Source: Anaerotignum sp. MSJ-24
Lineage (GTDB): Bacteria; Bacillota; Clostridia; Lachnospirales; Anaerotignaceae
Direction: 5' to 3'
Length of the DNA stretch: 64,000 nucleotides
Assembly (NCBI RefSeq): GCF_018918145.1
Contig: NZ_JAHLPX010000011.1
Coordinates: 1-64,000 of the forward strand
Part shown: positions 16,740 through 25,320 of the stretch, in pieces
Numbering within the stretch: position 1 is the first letter of the stretch
How the letters are laid out: each line of letters begins with the position of its first letter
Notes under the pieces: generated by a model
What the model saw: the letters and a program-made list of their open reading frames with translations, nothing else
Database searches by the model: none
What the model was told of the DNA's origin: nothing
Position numbers and translations under genes: made by a program

Positions 16740-17861
16740 ATGGCGATGGAACGACTGGAAGAACTGAAAACAGGAAAGGTATACCTTGTGTATGATTCCG
16801 AAAAGCATCGTATGGCAGTGGAAAAACACTTGCAGGGAAGATGTGCGATTTATGAGAGGTTGAAGGCTTTGTCGCATCCGTATCTGCCAAAGCTTTATGA
16901 GGTTAAGTATACGGAGGATGAAACCATAGTATTTGAGGAATATATCAACGGCTCGTCAATAGGTACGGTTTCCGCAACCGAAAAGCAGATAAAAAAATGG
17001 CTTTTTGAGCTTTGCGATGTTTTGAAGTTTTTGCATAAAAATAATATTATCCATAGGGATATTAAGCCGTCAAATATACTTCTCGGCAGTGATGGACATA
17101 TACGTCTTATAGACTTCGATGCGGCAAGAGAGGAAAAAGCAGAGGCGGAAAGCGATACACGGCTGCTTGGCACAAGAGGCTATGCACCGCCTGAGCAATA
17201 TGGCTTTGCACAGACAGACGAGCGTGCGGATATATATGCCCTTGGCATAACCTTCCGTAAGCTGCTCGGAGAAAAAGCAAAAAAGCCGAGATGGAAGCGT
17301 ATATTGAAAAAATGTACGGAAATAGAGCCGAAAAAACGATACCGGCATGTATTGCAGATAGAATGGGCAATCCGGCTCGGACAGCTTCGCCGAAGGGTGC
17401 TGTATCCGGCAGTTATTGTCTGTTTTTCGGCATTTTCGGCATTTATGCTTTGGGGATATACAACTGATACGGATATGAAGGAAGCGATGAACATAGTTTT
17501 AAGCTCCCGGCGAGATTTGATTTTTGATACTGCTGATATGGATGCAATCAAAAACTCGGACGTTAGACTGCCGGTATTTAACGGAAATGCCGTTGAGGTA
17601 TATACGGATTTAAAGGAAAAATATCCACTGGATAGCTTTATTTCCACAGGATATAGCAGGGATGGAAGCCCGCTTTTTGGTGCATTTTCGACGGAATATA
17701 CAGTTGCAACAGGCGAGTTACATTATCGCTCCTTTGAGGGCCTTTGCTATATTGATGAGAGCGGAACGGTCGAACTGATTACTCCGGATAAATGTCAGCC
17801 CTATGCACCTGCGGTTTTATATTTGTATGAGCTTGATATTTTTGATACACCGATTTTTTAA
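16740..17861 (+). CDS. Membrane Ser/Thr protein kinase
   Basis: A 373-aa protein. The kinase domain has the catalytic loop HRDIKPSNILL, a metal-binding DFD in place of DFG, and the activation segment GTRGYAPPEQYG. The N lobe is short and the glycine loop is not recognisable, so activity may be altered. A single membrane helix (VLYPAVIVCFSAFSAFMLWG, about residues 220-240) precedes an extracytoplasmic domain of about 130 residues. It is divergent from the recombinase operon, with TTGACA at about 16697 upstream, and convergent with a small HTH gene that may be its partner. Confidence 0.8.
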   Translation: MAMERLEELKTGKVYLVYDSEKHRMAVEKHLQGRCAIYERLKALSHPYLPKLYEVKYTEDETIVFEEYINGSSIGTVSATEKQIKKWLFELCDVLKFLHKNNIIHRDIKPSNILLGSDGHIRLIDFDAAREEKAEAESDTRLLGTRGYAPPEQYGFAQTDERADIYALGITFRKLLGEKAKKPRWKRILKKCTEIEPKKRYRHVLQIEWAIRLGQLRRRVLYPAVIVCFSAFSAFMLWGYTTDTDMKEAMNIVLSSRRDLIFDTADMDAIKNSDVRLPVFNGNAVEVYTDLKEKYPLDSFISTGYSRDGSPLFGAFSTEYTVATGELHYRSFEGLCYIDESGTVELITPDKCQPYAPAVLYLYELDIFDTPIF

Positions 17862-17876
17862 TATTTGGCTTTAACT

Positions 17877-17912
17877 AAAAAGGTACCGGTTTAAGAATGA
17901 CCGGTACCTTTA
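17877..17912. terminator. Bidirectional terminator
   Basis: AAAGGTACCGGT and ACCGGTACCTTT form a 12-bp stem flanked by A and T runs, between the convergent kinase and HTH genes. Confidence 0.9.
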
Positions 17913-17913
17913 T

Positions 17914-18333
17914 TTATTCCAATACTTCAATTTCATGATCATAAAGTATTTCGTTTGCATCGATGATAGACATTTTCTGGTTTATGGCAAAAAGCAGAAG
18001 TGCATCACGCACATCACGGGGATATAGCTCACGAAAGCCAGCCTGTTTTAAAAGGCTCTGGGTTTCGTCGGCATTTAACTCAAGCCCGAAGGCCAGAGCA
18101 ATAACCTTGTCACGGGAAGGATATTTCTTTCCTCGGAAAATCTGATAAACATAAGATTTGTTAAGATTTGACTTTTTTACTACATTTGCAATGCTGACGT
18201 TCTTTTTAATAAGTAAATTGTTTAGGCACTCCGTAAGAGTGTTTAACTGCATATCCTGTTTATTTCGTTCTATGTAATCCAAAATATTTTTTGTGTTTTT
18301 TATTTCATTTAACAGCTCATCTGTATTTTTCAT
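17914..18333 (-). CDS. Helix-turn-helix protein
   Basis: A 139-aa protein with an N-terminal helical lead and a Cro/C1-type HTH (SIANVVKKSNLNKSYVYQIF, GKKYPSRDKVIALAFGL), then a helical C-terminal region (LLFAINQKMSIIDANEIL). The start at 18333 is chosen because GGAGGTGG precedes it. The C-terminal part resembles HTH proteins paired with membrane kinases in Firmicutes, and it faces such a kinase gene here. That link is inference. Confidence 0.7.
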   Translation of the reverse strand: MKNTDELLNEIKNTKNILDYIERNKQDMQLNTLTECLNNLLIKKNVSIANVVKKSNLNKSYVYQIFRGKKYPSRDKVIALAFGLELNADETQSLLKQAGFRELYPRDVRDALLLFAINQKMSIIDANEILYDHEIEVLE

Positions 18334-18472
18334 AAATATTCCACCTCCGCAAATAAGTATAGCACAGCTGCGGTATATAGTGGTGTACTGAGAGTGTACT
18401 CTTTCAGACAAAAAATTTTTTATAATAACGGTAATAGGTTAAGAAAATGATACCAATAAGATTTACAATATG

Positions 18473-18799
18473 TCAATTATTTTTCATTAAAAACAGCTTT
18501 AAGACATCTTCTGCCAATGCAAGTTCTCTTGGAGAACAATGCTGAAGCAGGTCTATGATTGCTGATGAATCACCGAGTTCATATCCTGTGCCGAAAATGA
18601 TGTATTCCATCGGAAGGTGCATTGAATGGGAAAGCTTAATAAGCGTATCAATGGACATCTGTGATGTGCCAATTTCAAGCTGGCCGTAATAGCCGGAGCC
18701 TATGTCTGCAAGCTCGGACATTTTTTCCCTTGTAAGCCCAAGCTCCTGACGGCGTTGACGTAAGCGTTGTCCGATTTCGATTAATTGCTGTTTTTCCAT
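18473..18799 (-). CDS. XRE-family repressor
   Basis: A 108-aa protein with an HTH at residues 8-62 (GQRLRQRRQELGLTREKMSELA, GSGYYGQLEIGTSQMSIDTL) and a short helical tail that could dimerise. The start ATG has GGAGG upstream. It is divergent from the zinc-ribbon gene set at 18928, and a 14-bp perfect inverted repeat lies between them. It is therefore likely to control that set and itself. Confidence 0.8.
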   Translation of the reverse strand: MEKQQLIEIGQRLRQRRQELGLTREKMSELADIGSGYYGQLEIGTSQMSIDTLIKLSHSMHLPMEYIIFGTGYELGDSSAIIDLLQHCSPRELALAEDVLKLFLMKNN

Positions 18800-18862
18800 G
18801 GCGCACCTCCCCAGTTTTTGTTAAGTATTAATATTGTAAAATATATGAATTAACGATAAAAT

Positions 18863-18899
18863 ATGTTATAAGATAACGGAAAATATTATCTTATAACAT
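18863..18899. promoter_or_regulatory. Perfect 14-bp inverted repeat, likely operator
   Basis: ATGTTATAAGATAA (18863-18876) and its exact reverse complement (18886-18899) are separated by 9 nt, in the divergent spacer. This is suited to a dimeric XRE repressor. Confidence 0.7.
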
Positions 18900-18927
18900 T
18901 ACATAAATGCGGATGAAGAGGGAAAAT

Positions 18928-19611
18928 ATGTTTTGCAAATTTTGCGGAGAGAAAAATCCGGATGAAGCTGTGTTTTGTAAGAAATGTGGCAAAAAAATTA
19001 AAGATGAAATCGCTTTAAGCGATGTCGAAAATAACAAAGTACAGAAAACGGAAATATCCAATACATCAACGATATTTGGTGTTTCGTGTCCACAATGTTC
19101 TGCCGGAAGTGAATTTTGTCACCCAGTTGTAAAAACAAATGTAAAGGTTACAGGAAAATTCTATGACATTTGCGACGGCTGCTGCGGTTATATTTTGTTG
19201 GGACCTGTCGGATTGTTATGCGGAGCCTGTGGAAGTTCCGTAAAAACAAAAACACGTAATGAAACATGGTGGATATGCCAAAGGTGTGGAAAAGAGTTTA
19301 TGTCAAAGCAATCAGCATTAGAAAGAGCCAATGTTTCTATGTGGATGGCGGCACTTTATACTCTTTTAATAGGATCATGTATTGGACATGGAATTGAAGA
19401 GCCGGGAGATTTTTGGTTTGATGCTATTTTGGTTTTGATTATTGTCGGACTATGGATTTCTATTGTGAAATCATTTGAGGATAGAACGGGCAGAAAACTG
19501 AATGATTTGCTGACATATGATGAAAGCCATTTGTTTTGGCTGAAATACTCGGCTATCTGTGCTGGCAGCATAACATTAGGTTTGCTTTGGGGGATAAATA
19601 CCATTGGATAA
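18928..19611 (+). CDS. Zinc-ribbon membrane protein
   Basis: A 227-aa protein with an N-terminal double zinc ribbon (CKFCGEKN, CKKCGKKI), a second Cys-rich region (CPQCSAGSEFC, then CxxC pairs to about residue 125), and three hydrophobic helices near the C terminus (ALYTLLIGSCIGHGI, AILVLIIVGLWISIV, ICAGSITLGLLWGI). The start is set at 18928 by GAAGAGGG upstream. It is first of a co-directional set to 22705 in which zinc ribbons recur. The function is unknown. Confidence 0.65.
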   Translation: MFCKFCGEKNPDEAVFCKKCGKKIKDEIALSDVENNKVQKTEISNTSTIFGVSCPQCSAGSEFCHPVVKTNVKVTGKFYDICDGCCGYILLGPVGLLCGACGSSVKTKTRNETWWICQRCGKEFMSKQSALERANVSMWMAALYTLLIGSCIGHGIEEPGDFWFDAILVLIIVGLWISIVKSFEDRTGRKLNDLLTYDESHLFWLKYSAICAGSITLGLLWGINTIG

Positions 19612-19957
19612 AAGAATTTATTCAAAGCTTATGAAAATCGGACATTGTGCAGGCTGCCATCAAAAGCCCGAACGAAGCTTTTTTTATCATGGATACCAAT
19701 TCCCTGTTTGTGCCCGTTGTACAGGAGTTACGGTTGGACAGCTTTCTGGAATGATAACCTTTTTTGCATATCACCTTCCGAGAGCATGGTCAAATTTTTT
19801 TCTGTTTGTTATGTTTTTTGACTGGTTTTTGCAATATATGAAAATTTATGAGTCAAATAATATCCGCCGTTTTATAACGGGACTGCTTTGCGGATATGCA
19901 CTGGGGCAGCTGTATCTGAAAATATTATTGTGGATTTTATGGTATTTATATATTTAA
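19604..19957 (+). CDS. DUF2085-type small membrane protein
   Basis: About 117 aa, with GHCAGCHQKPERSFFYHGYQF and PVCARCTGVTVGQ, the Cys/His pattern of DUF2085, and membrane helices (ITFFAYHLPRAW, FFLFVMFFDWFLQYM, LLCGYALGQLYLKILL). A TTG at 19604 overlaps the previous gene by 8 nt; ATG 19631 is an alternative start. The function is unknown. Confidence 0.65.
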   Translation: MDKRIYSKLMKIGHCAGCHQKPERSFFYHGYQFPVCARCTGVTVGQLSGMITFFAYHLPRAWSNFFLFVMFFDWFLQYMKIYESNNIRRFITGLLCGYALGQLYLKILLWILWYLYI

Positions 19958-19977
19958 CTTTTAAGGGGTGAATAGAT

Positions 19978-21054
19978 ATGGTTTGTAAAAAATGCGGAGC
20001 AAAATTGGAGGACAATGCGGTTTTTTGTACCGAATGCGGTGAAAAAATAAATTCGCCGCTGTGTTGTCCCGAGTGCGGAAATGAACTTGAAGAAGGAAGT
20101 AAATTCTGTGTCTACTGTGGTGCGGATTTGATGTTGCCAAAAGCCGTAAAAACCACTGCGGAAAATAAGTATATACCGAATTACAATACTTCGGGCTATG
20201 AACAACCGAAAAAGAAAAATAAATTTCCCGTTGCGGCAATAGTAATTTTAGCGATTGTTTCAATATTGGTTATTTCTTTTGCAGTCAGGGCGGTACGACG
20301 GAAGAAATATGAGGAGGAATTGGAAAGGCTGGCAGAGGAATACAGACAGGAAAGCAATAACAGCTATTCCGAACCGGAAACATACCTGGAATACAGTGAG
20401 AATTCGCCTGTTGAGATTTTAAACGCATGGACAGCGGAATATATGGATAGACCTATTTTTGTTGTTTCTTATAGATGGACAAATACCGAGAATACCAACC
20501 AGAGTGCACTTTATAATGTCAGCGTATCTGCGTATCAGAATGGTATAGAATTGGAAAAGCCGATTTTTTATGATGAAGATGATGATTTGCGTTCCCGTGA
20601 TATTAAGCCAGGCGTTTCGGTTGTGATTGAAGAAGCGTTTTATCTTGATGATACCGTAAGTGATATTGAGGTTGAAGCAACTCCATGGTTTGATCTTAAT
20701 GGTGAAGTTTATGTCGCTGAAACATTTTGGTTTACCGATGCTGACTCTTACGATGATATGGACTATTACAGTGATTATTCTGAATATGTACTTCCGTTCA
20801 GTGGCACTGTGTATCTGGAAGAATCTGATTTATATGGCTTATCACAGAATGAGTTAAAAATAGCCAGAAATGAAATATATGCCCGTCACGGAAGAATGTT
20901 TAAAGATGAACAGCTTCAGGCATACTTTGATGCATGCAGCTGGTATATACCGTCGATCGCTCCGGAGGATTTCAAGGACAGTATGTTAAATTCCGTAGAA
21001 ATTGCTAACAGGGACTTGATTGTTGAGTATGAAAAGAGTATGGGGTACAGATAA
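19978..21054 (+). CDS. Zinc-ribbon, single-pass protein with C-terminal YARHG domain
   Basis: A 358-aa protein. Two N-terminal zinc ribbons (CKKCGAKL...[16 protein letters not shown]...CVYCGADL) are followed by a membrane helix ([19 protein letters not shown], about residues 84-103), a charged stalk, and an extracytoplasmic part. That part ends in a YARHG domain ([19 protein letters not shown]), a module found in envelope proteins. AAGGGGTG precedes the ATG. The next gene starts three nt after its stop. The role is unknown; the neighbourhood suggests envelope sensing or remodelling. Confidence 0.75.
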   Translation: MVCKKCGAKLEDNAVFCTECGEKINSPLCCPECGNELEEGSKFCVYCGADLMLPKAVKTTAENKYIPNYNTSGYEQPKKKNKFPVAAIVILAIVSILVISFAVRAVRRKKYEEELERLAEEYRQESNNSYSEPETYLEYSENSPVEILNAWTAEYMDRPIFVVSYRWTNTENTNQSALYNVSVSAYQNGIELEKPIFYDEDDDLRSRDIKPGVSVVIEEAFYLDDTVSDIEVEATPWFDLNGEVYVAETFWFTDADSYDDMDYYSDYSEYVLPFSGTVYLEESDLYGLSQNELKIARNEIYARHGRMFKDEQLQAYFDACSWYIPSIAPEDFKDSMLNSVEIANRDLIVEYEKSMGYR

Positions 21055-21056
21055 GT

Positions 21057-21917
21057 ATGAAAACCGTAGGAAAATATGCTTTAGTGTTTTTATCAATTTG
21101 TGTTTTTATGCTTTCCGGGTGTAATAAAAAACAAAAGGCCGACGCTGAAGAATATATTGGAGAAGCAGCAGAAAAAGTGACGGAAGGTGTGGTTTGCAAA
21201 AAGAAAAAAGAAAAAAGAAAAATTATAAAAGCGAAGGTAGAAAAGGATGAATTGAATGCTACGGACAAAACGGAAAAAAAGAACGGTTATCTTGTGGTAA
21301 TTGATCCGGGACATCAGTCCAAGGGCAATTCAGAGCAGGAAGCTGTCGGTCCGGGTGCGACAGAAACAAAGGCAAAGGTTACCGGAGGCACAAGCGGCGT
21401 AAAAAGCGGTCTGCATGAATATGAACTTGACCTTATTATTGCGGTTAAACTGCAAAGGGAGCTTAAGTCAAGAGGCTATGATGTTATTATGACAAGAACA
21501 GAAAATGACGTTGACATAAGTAATGCGGAAAGAGCCGATATAGCCAATAACGCAGATGCGGATGCTTTTGTGAGAATACATGCTAATGGCTCCGAAAATT
21601 CATCTGTAAACGGTTCAATGACAATATGTCAGACAGCTGATAACCCATATAATGGAGATTTATATGAAGAAAGTAAGGCACTTTCGGAAGATATATTGGA
21701 CAGTCTAACCGATGAAACTGGAGCAAAAAAACAATATGTATGGGAAACGGACACAATGAGCGGCATTAACTGGTGCAGGGTTCCGACAACGATAGTCGAG
21801 ATGGGATATATGACAAATCCTGAGGAGGATATACTGATGGCTGACGAAGCATATCAGGAAAAAATTGTTTGCGGCATTGCAAACGGATTAGATAAATATT
21901 TTGAAAATAAAATGTAA
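21057..21917 (+). CDS. N-acetylmuramoyl-L-alanine amidase lipoprotein (Amidase_3)
   Basis: A 286-aa protein. The signal peptide with lipobox (FMLSGC) anchors it outside the membrane, and a Lys/Glu-rich linker follows. The amidase_3 domain has zinc-site residues His in VIDPGHQ and Glu in HEYELDLI, plus RIHANG and the catalytic Glu in [13 protein letters not shown]. It cleaves the bond between MurNAc and L-Ala in peptidoglycan. It sits in the zinc-ribbon set, with almost no gap to the YARHG gene. CwlD-like spore-cortex amidases share this fold, but a spore role is only a guess. Confidence 0.85.
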   Translation: MKTVGKYALVFLSICVFMLSGCNKKQKADAEEYIGEAAEKVTEGVVCKKKKEKRKIIKAKVEKDELNATDKTEKKNGYLVVIDPGHQSKGNSEQEAVGPGATETKAKVTGGTSGVKSGLHEYELDLIIAVKLQRELKSRGYDVIMTRTENDVDISNAERADIANNADADAFVRIHANGSENSSVNGSMTICQTADNPYNGDLYEESKALSEDILDSLTDETGAKKQYVWETDTMSGINWCRVPTTIVEMGYMTNPEEDILMADEAYQEKIVCGIANGLDKYFENKM

Positions 21918-21946
21918 AAGGTTGGACACGAAAGGAAGAGGTTTAT

Positions 21947-22705
21947 ATGTATGATTATTACGATTACGGATATGGATATGGTGCGTTAATAGCTTCAATG
22001 GCTCAATACATTGTAATTTTTGCGGTATTGTGCATAGCTCTATGGAAGATTTTTAAGAAAGCCGGCAGACATGGCTGGGCAGCGTTGATTCCATTTTATA
22101 ATATGTATGTACTATTTGACATTGTATGGGGAAAAGGTATTAAGTTTTTAATGCTTTTAATTCCTATTTACAATATAATTTTGTCTGTTAAAACGATGCT
22201 CAGACTGGCAAAAGAGTTTGGAAAGAGCACAGGCTTTGGTGTTGGCTTGATTTTCCTTTCACCCATATTTCTGTTAATACTCGGTTTTGGAAAGGCTGAA
22301 TATATCGGTGTGGAAGGCTTAGCATATCAGACTGATGATACATATATTAATGAAGTACATACAAACAATAATCCGGTAAATAGGATAAGTGAGGTTAAGC
22401 TGGAAAATGAGGTACAGCATACCGAAGAAGCCGCTGAGCAGGAGAATGCAAGTAAAGAAATGAATATACCTGTACAAAACAACATAAGTGAAGAGCAGTA
22501 TGTACAGGAAACTACCGATATAGAAAAGCCTGTACAAAAGGATGCCGGTATAATGGTTCCTGTTCAGCAGGTTCAGCCAACAGAGAAAGCGAAAGAGAAC
22601 CCGAAGGAAGAACAAAAAAGCAAAATAAAATTCTGCTCACAATGTGGCAAAAGGCTTGAAGGCGGAAAGTTCTGCCCTAATTGCGGAGCACCGATAAACA
22701 GATAA
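21947..22705 (+). CDS. DUF5684-type membrane protein with C-terminal zinc ribbon
   Basis: A 252-aa protein. The N terminus is Tyr/Gly rich and three to four membrane helices follow, with the GRHGWAALIPFYNMYVLFDI motif usual for DUF5684. A long Glu/Gln/Val-rich cytosolic linker then leads to a terminal zinc ribbon (FCSQCGKRL, FCPNCGAPI). GGAAGAGG precedes the ATG. It is the last gene before attR and has no terminator of its own before the junction. The function is unknown. Confidence 0.65.
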   Translation: MYDYYDYGYGYGALIASMAQYIVIFAVLCIALWKIFKKAGRHGWAALIPFYNMYVLFDIVWGKGIKFLMLLIPIYNIILSVKTMLRLAKEFGKSTGFGVGLIFLSPIFLLILGFGKAEYIGVEGLAYQTDDTYINEVHTNNNPVNRISEVKLENEVQHTEEAAEQENASKEMNIPVQNNISEEQYVQETTDIEKPVQKDAGIMVPVQQVQPTEKAKENPKEEQKSKIKFCSQCGKRLEGGKFCPNCGAPINR

Positions 22706-22733
22706 GAATAGTTTATTTTAAATAAAAACAATG

Positions 22734-22757
22734 CTGTCCTTACACCATCGCAGCAGA
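22734..22757 (+). other. attR of the cotJC element
   Basis: Positions 22734-22755 are the second half of the attP-like palindrome, starting CTGTCCTTAC. The core GCAGCAGA is at 22750-22757 with the crossover GA at 22756-22757. To the right is cotJC coding sequence in the frame expected from the left fragment. Confidence 0.85.
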
Positions 22758-22974
22758 GCAAAAAGCACGTTCAACATATGAATATCTGATTGATTTATGC
22801 GAAGATCCAGACGTCCTCGATCCGCTCAGATTTTTACGGGAAAGGGAAATCGTGCATTTCCAGAGATTCGGCGAATGCCTTGGAATAGTTACCGACTATA
22901 TGAACGAAACAAGGACATTTGAGGTTAAAAAGCCGGGCTTTATGAATAAAAATAACTGCAACTGCAACAGATAG
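22756..22974 (+). pseudogene. cotJC: cotJC 3' part (no own start)
   Basis: This encodes the missing C-terminal 72 residues of CotJC, starting with EQKARSTYEYLID and containing LRFLREREIVHFQRFGE, the second Glu/His metal-ligand helix of manganese catalases. It ends in a Cys/Asn-rich tail and TAG. It has no start codon or ribosome site of its own. Joined to codon 135 of the 5' part it gives a 207-aa protein with no frame error. That both parts remain undamaged argues that the joined gene is, or was recently, used. Confidence 0.9.
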
Positions 22975-22986
22975 CTAATAGCTAAA

Positions 22987-23028
22987 AAGGCTCTGTGCCG
23001 AATATTCGGTACAGGGCCTTTCTTTGTT
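22987..23028. terminator. Terminator after cotJC
   Basis: AAGGCTCTGTGCCGAAT and ATTCGGTACAGGGCCTT form a long, slightly imperfect stem followed by TCTTTGTTT. It separates cotJC from convergent asnB and may serve both. Confidence 0.85.
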
Positions 23029-23038
23029 TAATATTAAA

Positions 23039-24880
23039 TTAAGCTGCCGCTTTTTCTGTTTCAAAATATCTCTTGTACCATACAAGGAACATGTATATTG
23101 CCCAGATTTTACGACTGTTGTCGTTTTTGCCGTTTCTGTGGTCGTCAAGCAGCTTGACGATTTCGTCTACATTGAAGAATTCCGCCGCCGCCGGTGATGT
23201 AAAGGCGTCCTTTACGGTGTTGTAATACTTGTCCTCTTTTAACCATATTCTGATGGGAACAGGGAAGCCGAGCTTTTTCTTTTCGGCAACCATGTCCGGA
23301 AGGTATCTGTGTGCAGCCTGACGCATTGCAAACTTGGTGTTTTCCTTTGTAACCTTATATTTGAGAGGCACTTTTCTTGCGACCTCAAATACATCTCTGT
23401 CAAGAAAAGGAACTCGAACCTCAAGCGAATGAGCCATGCTCATCTTGTCTGCCTTGAGAAGAATATCGCCTATAAGCCAGAAATGAATGTCGATGTACTG
23501 CATTTTTGTTGTATCGTCAAGATTCTTAACCTTGTCATAGTATGGCTTTGTAAGCTCTGTGTGATTGTATTTACCCGTAGGATTTTTAAGCAGCTTTTCT
23601 CTTTCCTTCTCGTTGAAAAGAAAGGCGTTTCCGATAAATCTTTCCTCTATGTCCTTGCTGCCTCTTATAAGGTAGTTTTTGCCCTTGATTTTGAAGGGGA
23701 TAGCAGCCGCACAGGCACCTAAAGCCTTTCTTAAGCCCTTCGGAAGTCTTGTAATCGGTCTTAATGAAAACGGCTCTCTGTATATGTTGTAGCCGCCGAA
23801 GAATTCGTCCGCACCTTCTCCCGAAAGAGAAACCTTAACGTGCTTTGCCGCAGTCTGGCTTACAAAATAAAGTGCTATTGCGGAAGGATCGGCAAGGGGC
23901 TCGTCCATGTGATACTGAACGGTAGGAATGATGTCCCAGTATTCATCTGTCGAAATAAGCTTGCTGTAATTGTCAATCTTTATTTTTTCCGATAATGACT
24001 TGGCATAGTCAATTTCGTTGTACTTGGCATAGTCAAAGCCGACTGTGAAGGTCTTGTCGCCATTAAAGCATGCGGCAACATAGCTTGAGTCAACGCCGCT
24101 TGAAAGAAATGAGCCGACTTCAACATCGCTTATTTTGTGGCGTTTGATTGATGCCTGCATTGCATCGTCGATTTTGTCCGTAAGCTCCTCGAGAGTTACG
24201 TTTTCGTCCGGCTCAAATACCGGCTCCCAGTAACGTCTTATTGTAAGCTCGCCGTTTTCGAATGTAAGACAGTGCGAAGGCATAAGTTTGTAAATACCCT
24301 TAAAGAAGGTTTCCGGAAGTACCGAATACTGGAATGTAAGATAGTTTTCAAGTGCAAGAGGATTTATTTCCTTTTTATAGGGTGTATATTCGAGAATACT
24401 TTTGATTTCCGATGCAAAAACAAGCTGTCCGTCAACAATGGCATAATAAAAGGGCTTGATTCCGAAGAAATCTCTTGCCGCAAAGAGCTTTTTCTTCTTT
24501 CCGTCCCATATTACAAAGGCGAACATTCCTCTTAAGCGGTCAAGCATTGCTTCGCCGTACTCTTCGTAGCTGTGGATAAGTGTTTCCGTATCGGAATTGT
24601 TTCTGAATACATGGCCCTTTTCGATAAGGTCCTTCTTCAATTCCTGGTAATTATATATTTCGCCGTTAAATACAATAACTATATCGTTTGTTTCGTTGTA
24701 CATGGGCTGAGTACCCGAATCAAGGTCGATTATACTGAGCCTTCTGAAACCGAGAGAAACATCTGAATCAATATGAGTTCCGGCACTGTCCGGACCTCTG
24801 TGGATAATGGTATCCATCATATTTTTAAGGATTTCATCGCCGCCTACAAGGTGACCTGTAAATCCGACAAAACCACACAT
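23039..24880 (-). CDS. asnB: Asparagine synthase (glutamine-hydrolysing)
   Basis: A 613-aa protein that makes asparagine from aspartate, glutamine and ATP. The N-terminal class II glutaminase begins MCGFVGFTG, with Cys2 as nucleophile, and has IIHRGPDSAG, RLSIIDL and FNGEIYNY. The synthetase domain has the PP-loop SSGVDSS, then LSGEGADEFFGGY and VRVPFLDRDVFE. The start is fixed by the need for Cys at position 2 and by GGGAGG upstream. It is monocistronic host backbone and looks intact. Confidence 0.93.
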   Translation of the reverse strand: MCGFVGFTGHLVGGDEILKNMMDTIIHRGPDSAGTHIDSDVSLGFRRLSIIDLDSGTQPMYNETNDIVIVFNGEIYNYQELKKDLIEKGHVFRNNSDTETLIHSYEEYGEAMLDRLRGMFAFVIWDGKKKKLFAARDFFGIKPFYYAIVDGQLVFASEIKSILEYTPYKKEINPLALENYLTFQYSVLPETFFKGIYKLMPSHCLTFENGELTIRRYWEPVFEPDENVTLEELTDKIDDAMQASIKRHKISDVEVGSFLSSGVDSSYVAACFNGDKTFTVGFDYAKYNEIDYAKSLSEKIKIDNYSKLISTDEYWDIIPTVQYHMDEPLADPSAIALYFVSQTAAKHVKVSLSGEGADEFFGGYNIYREPFSLRPITRLPKGLRKALGACAAAIPFKIKGKNYLIRGSKDIEERFIGNAFLFNEKEREKLLKNPTGKYNHTELTKPYYDKVKNLDDTTKMQYIDIHFWLIGDILLKADKMSMAHSLEVRVPFLDRDVFEVARKVPLKYKVTKENTKFAMRQAAHRYLPDMVAEKKKLGFPVPIRIWLKEDKYYNTVKDAFTSPAAAEFFNVDEIVKLLDDHRNGKNDNSRKIWAIYMFLVWYKRYFETEKAAA

Positions 24881-25033
24881 AACACAACCTCCCGTGCTGT
24901 CAATAAATATATTACACTCTATCACAATTCGACTTTTAAATCAAGTTACACAACTATTTTGTTCAAACATCTTGACTAAATACTAAAAAAACAATAATAT
25001 ATTTATGTTTAATTTAGGTTTATTAATATGTAT

Positions 25034-25073
25034 GTTCTCGTAGCTCAGTAGGATAGAGCGATCGCCTCCTAAG
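25034..25073 (+). pseudogene. 5' half of a tRNA-Arg (CCT)
   Basis: GTTCTCGTAGCTCAG, a D arm, and an anticodon arm ending CTCCTAAG match the first half of a bacterial tRNA-Arg(CCT). The 3' half is absent and unrelated sequence follows. The best-fitting 3' half by family resemblance lies at 45774-45818, on the far side of the ICE. Confidence 0.65.
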
Positions 25074-25115
25074 GGCTTGTTGGAGCAATCGCCCAACACT
25101 AAAAATTTTATATAC

Positions 25116-25192
25116 GTCCATGTACCTCAGCAGGATAGAGGGTTCGCCTCCTAAGCGAAACGCCGCAGGTTCGATTCCTGTCATGGACGCCA
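25116..25192 (+). tRNA. tRNA-Arg (CCT)
   Basis: The acceptor GTCCATG/CATGGAC, D stem CCTC/GAGG, anticodon stem TTCGC/GCGAA and loop CTCCTAA (anticodon CCT), and a T arm with TTCGATT are all well paired. The CCA end is encoded (25190-25192). It lies at the integrase end of the ICE and shares the 10-bp anticodon-loop core with the remnant at 45774. A terminator (GCTGTAAGCC...GGTTTACAGC, then T) follows at about 25201-25240. Confidence 0.9.
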
Positions 25193-25320
25193 GTAAACAA
25201 CGCTGTAAGCCTTTGTTTTCAAGGGTTTACAGCTTTTTTTGTTATCACGGACAGGGAAGCGAATGTATAGCTGCTTATGTCCGTGGGAATTTCTAAAAGT
25301 CATTTATTTTGCAAGATAGC

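Larger units (their letters stand above)
2830..22757. mobile_element. 19.9-kb serine-recombinase element interrupting cotJC
   Basis: The 19,926 bp between the two GA dinucleotides separate the halves of cotJC. Precise removal by recombination at GCAGCAGA rejoins 2425-2831 with 22758-22974 in frame. The ends brought together form an attP-like palindrome. The only recombinase inside is a large serine recombinase (14911-16464), about 12 kb from attL and 6 kb from attR, which is farther inward than usual. Cargo covers regulators, surface proteins, a kinase, zinc-ribbon membrane proteins and an amidase; no conjugation or phage structural genes are seen. By analogy with skin (sigK), developmental excision is plausible. 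A simple insertional inactivation of cotJC is the alternative. Confidence 0.85.

Noticed and set aside
2830-22757. Prophage like skin or SPbeta
   Set aside because: No terminase, portal, capsid, tail or lysis genes were found; the cargo is regulatory and envelope-related.
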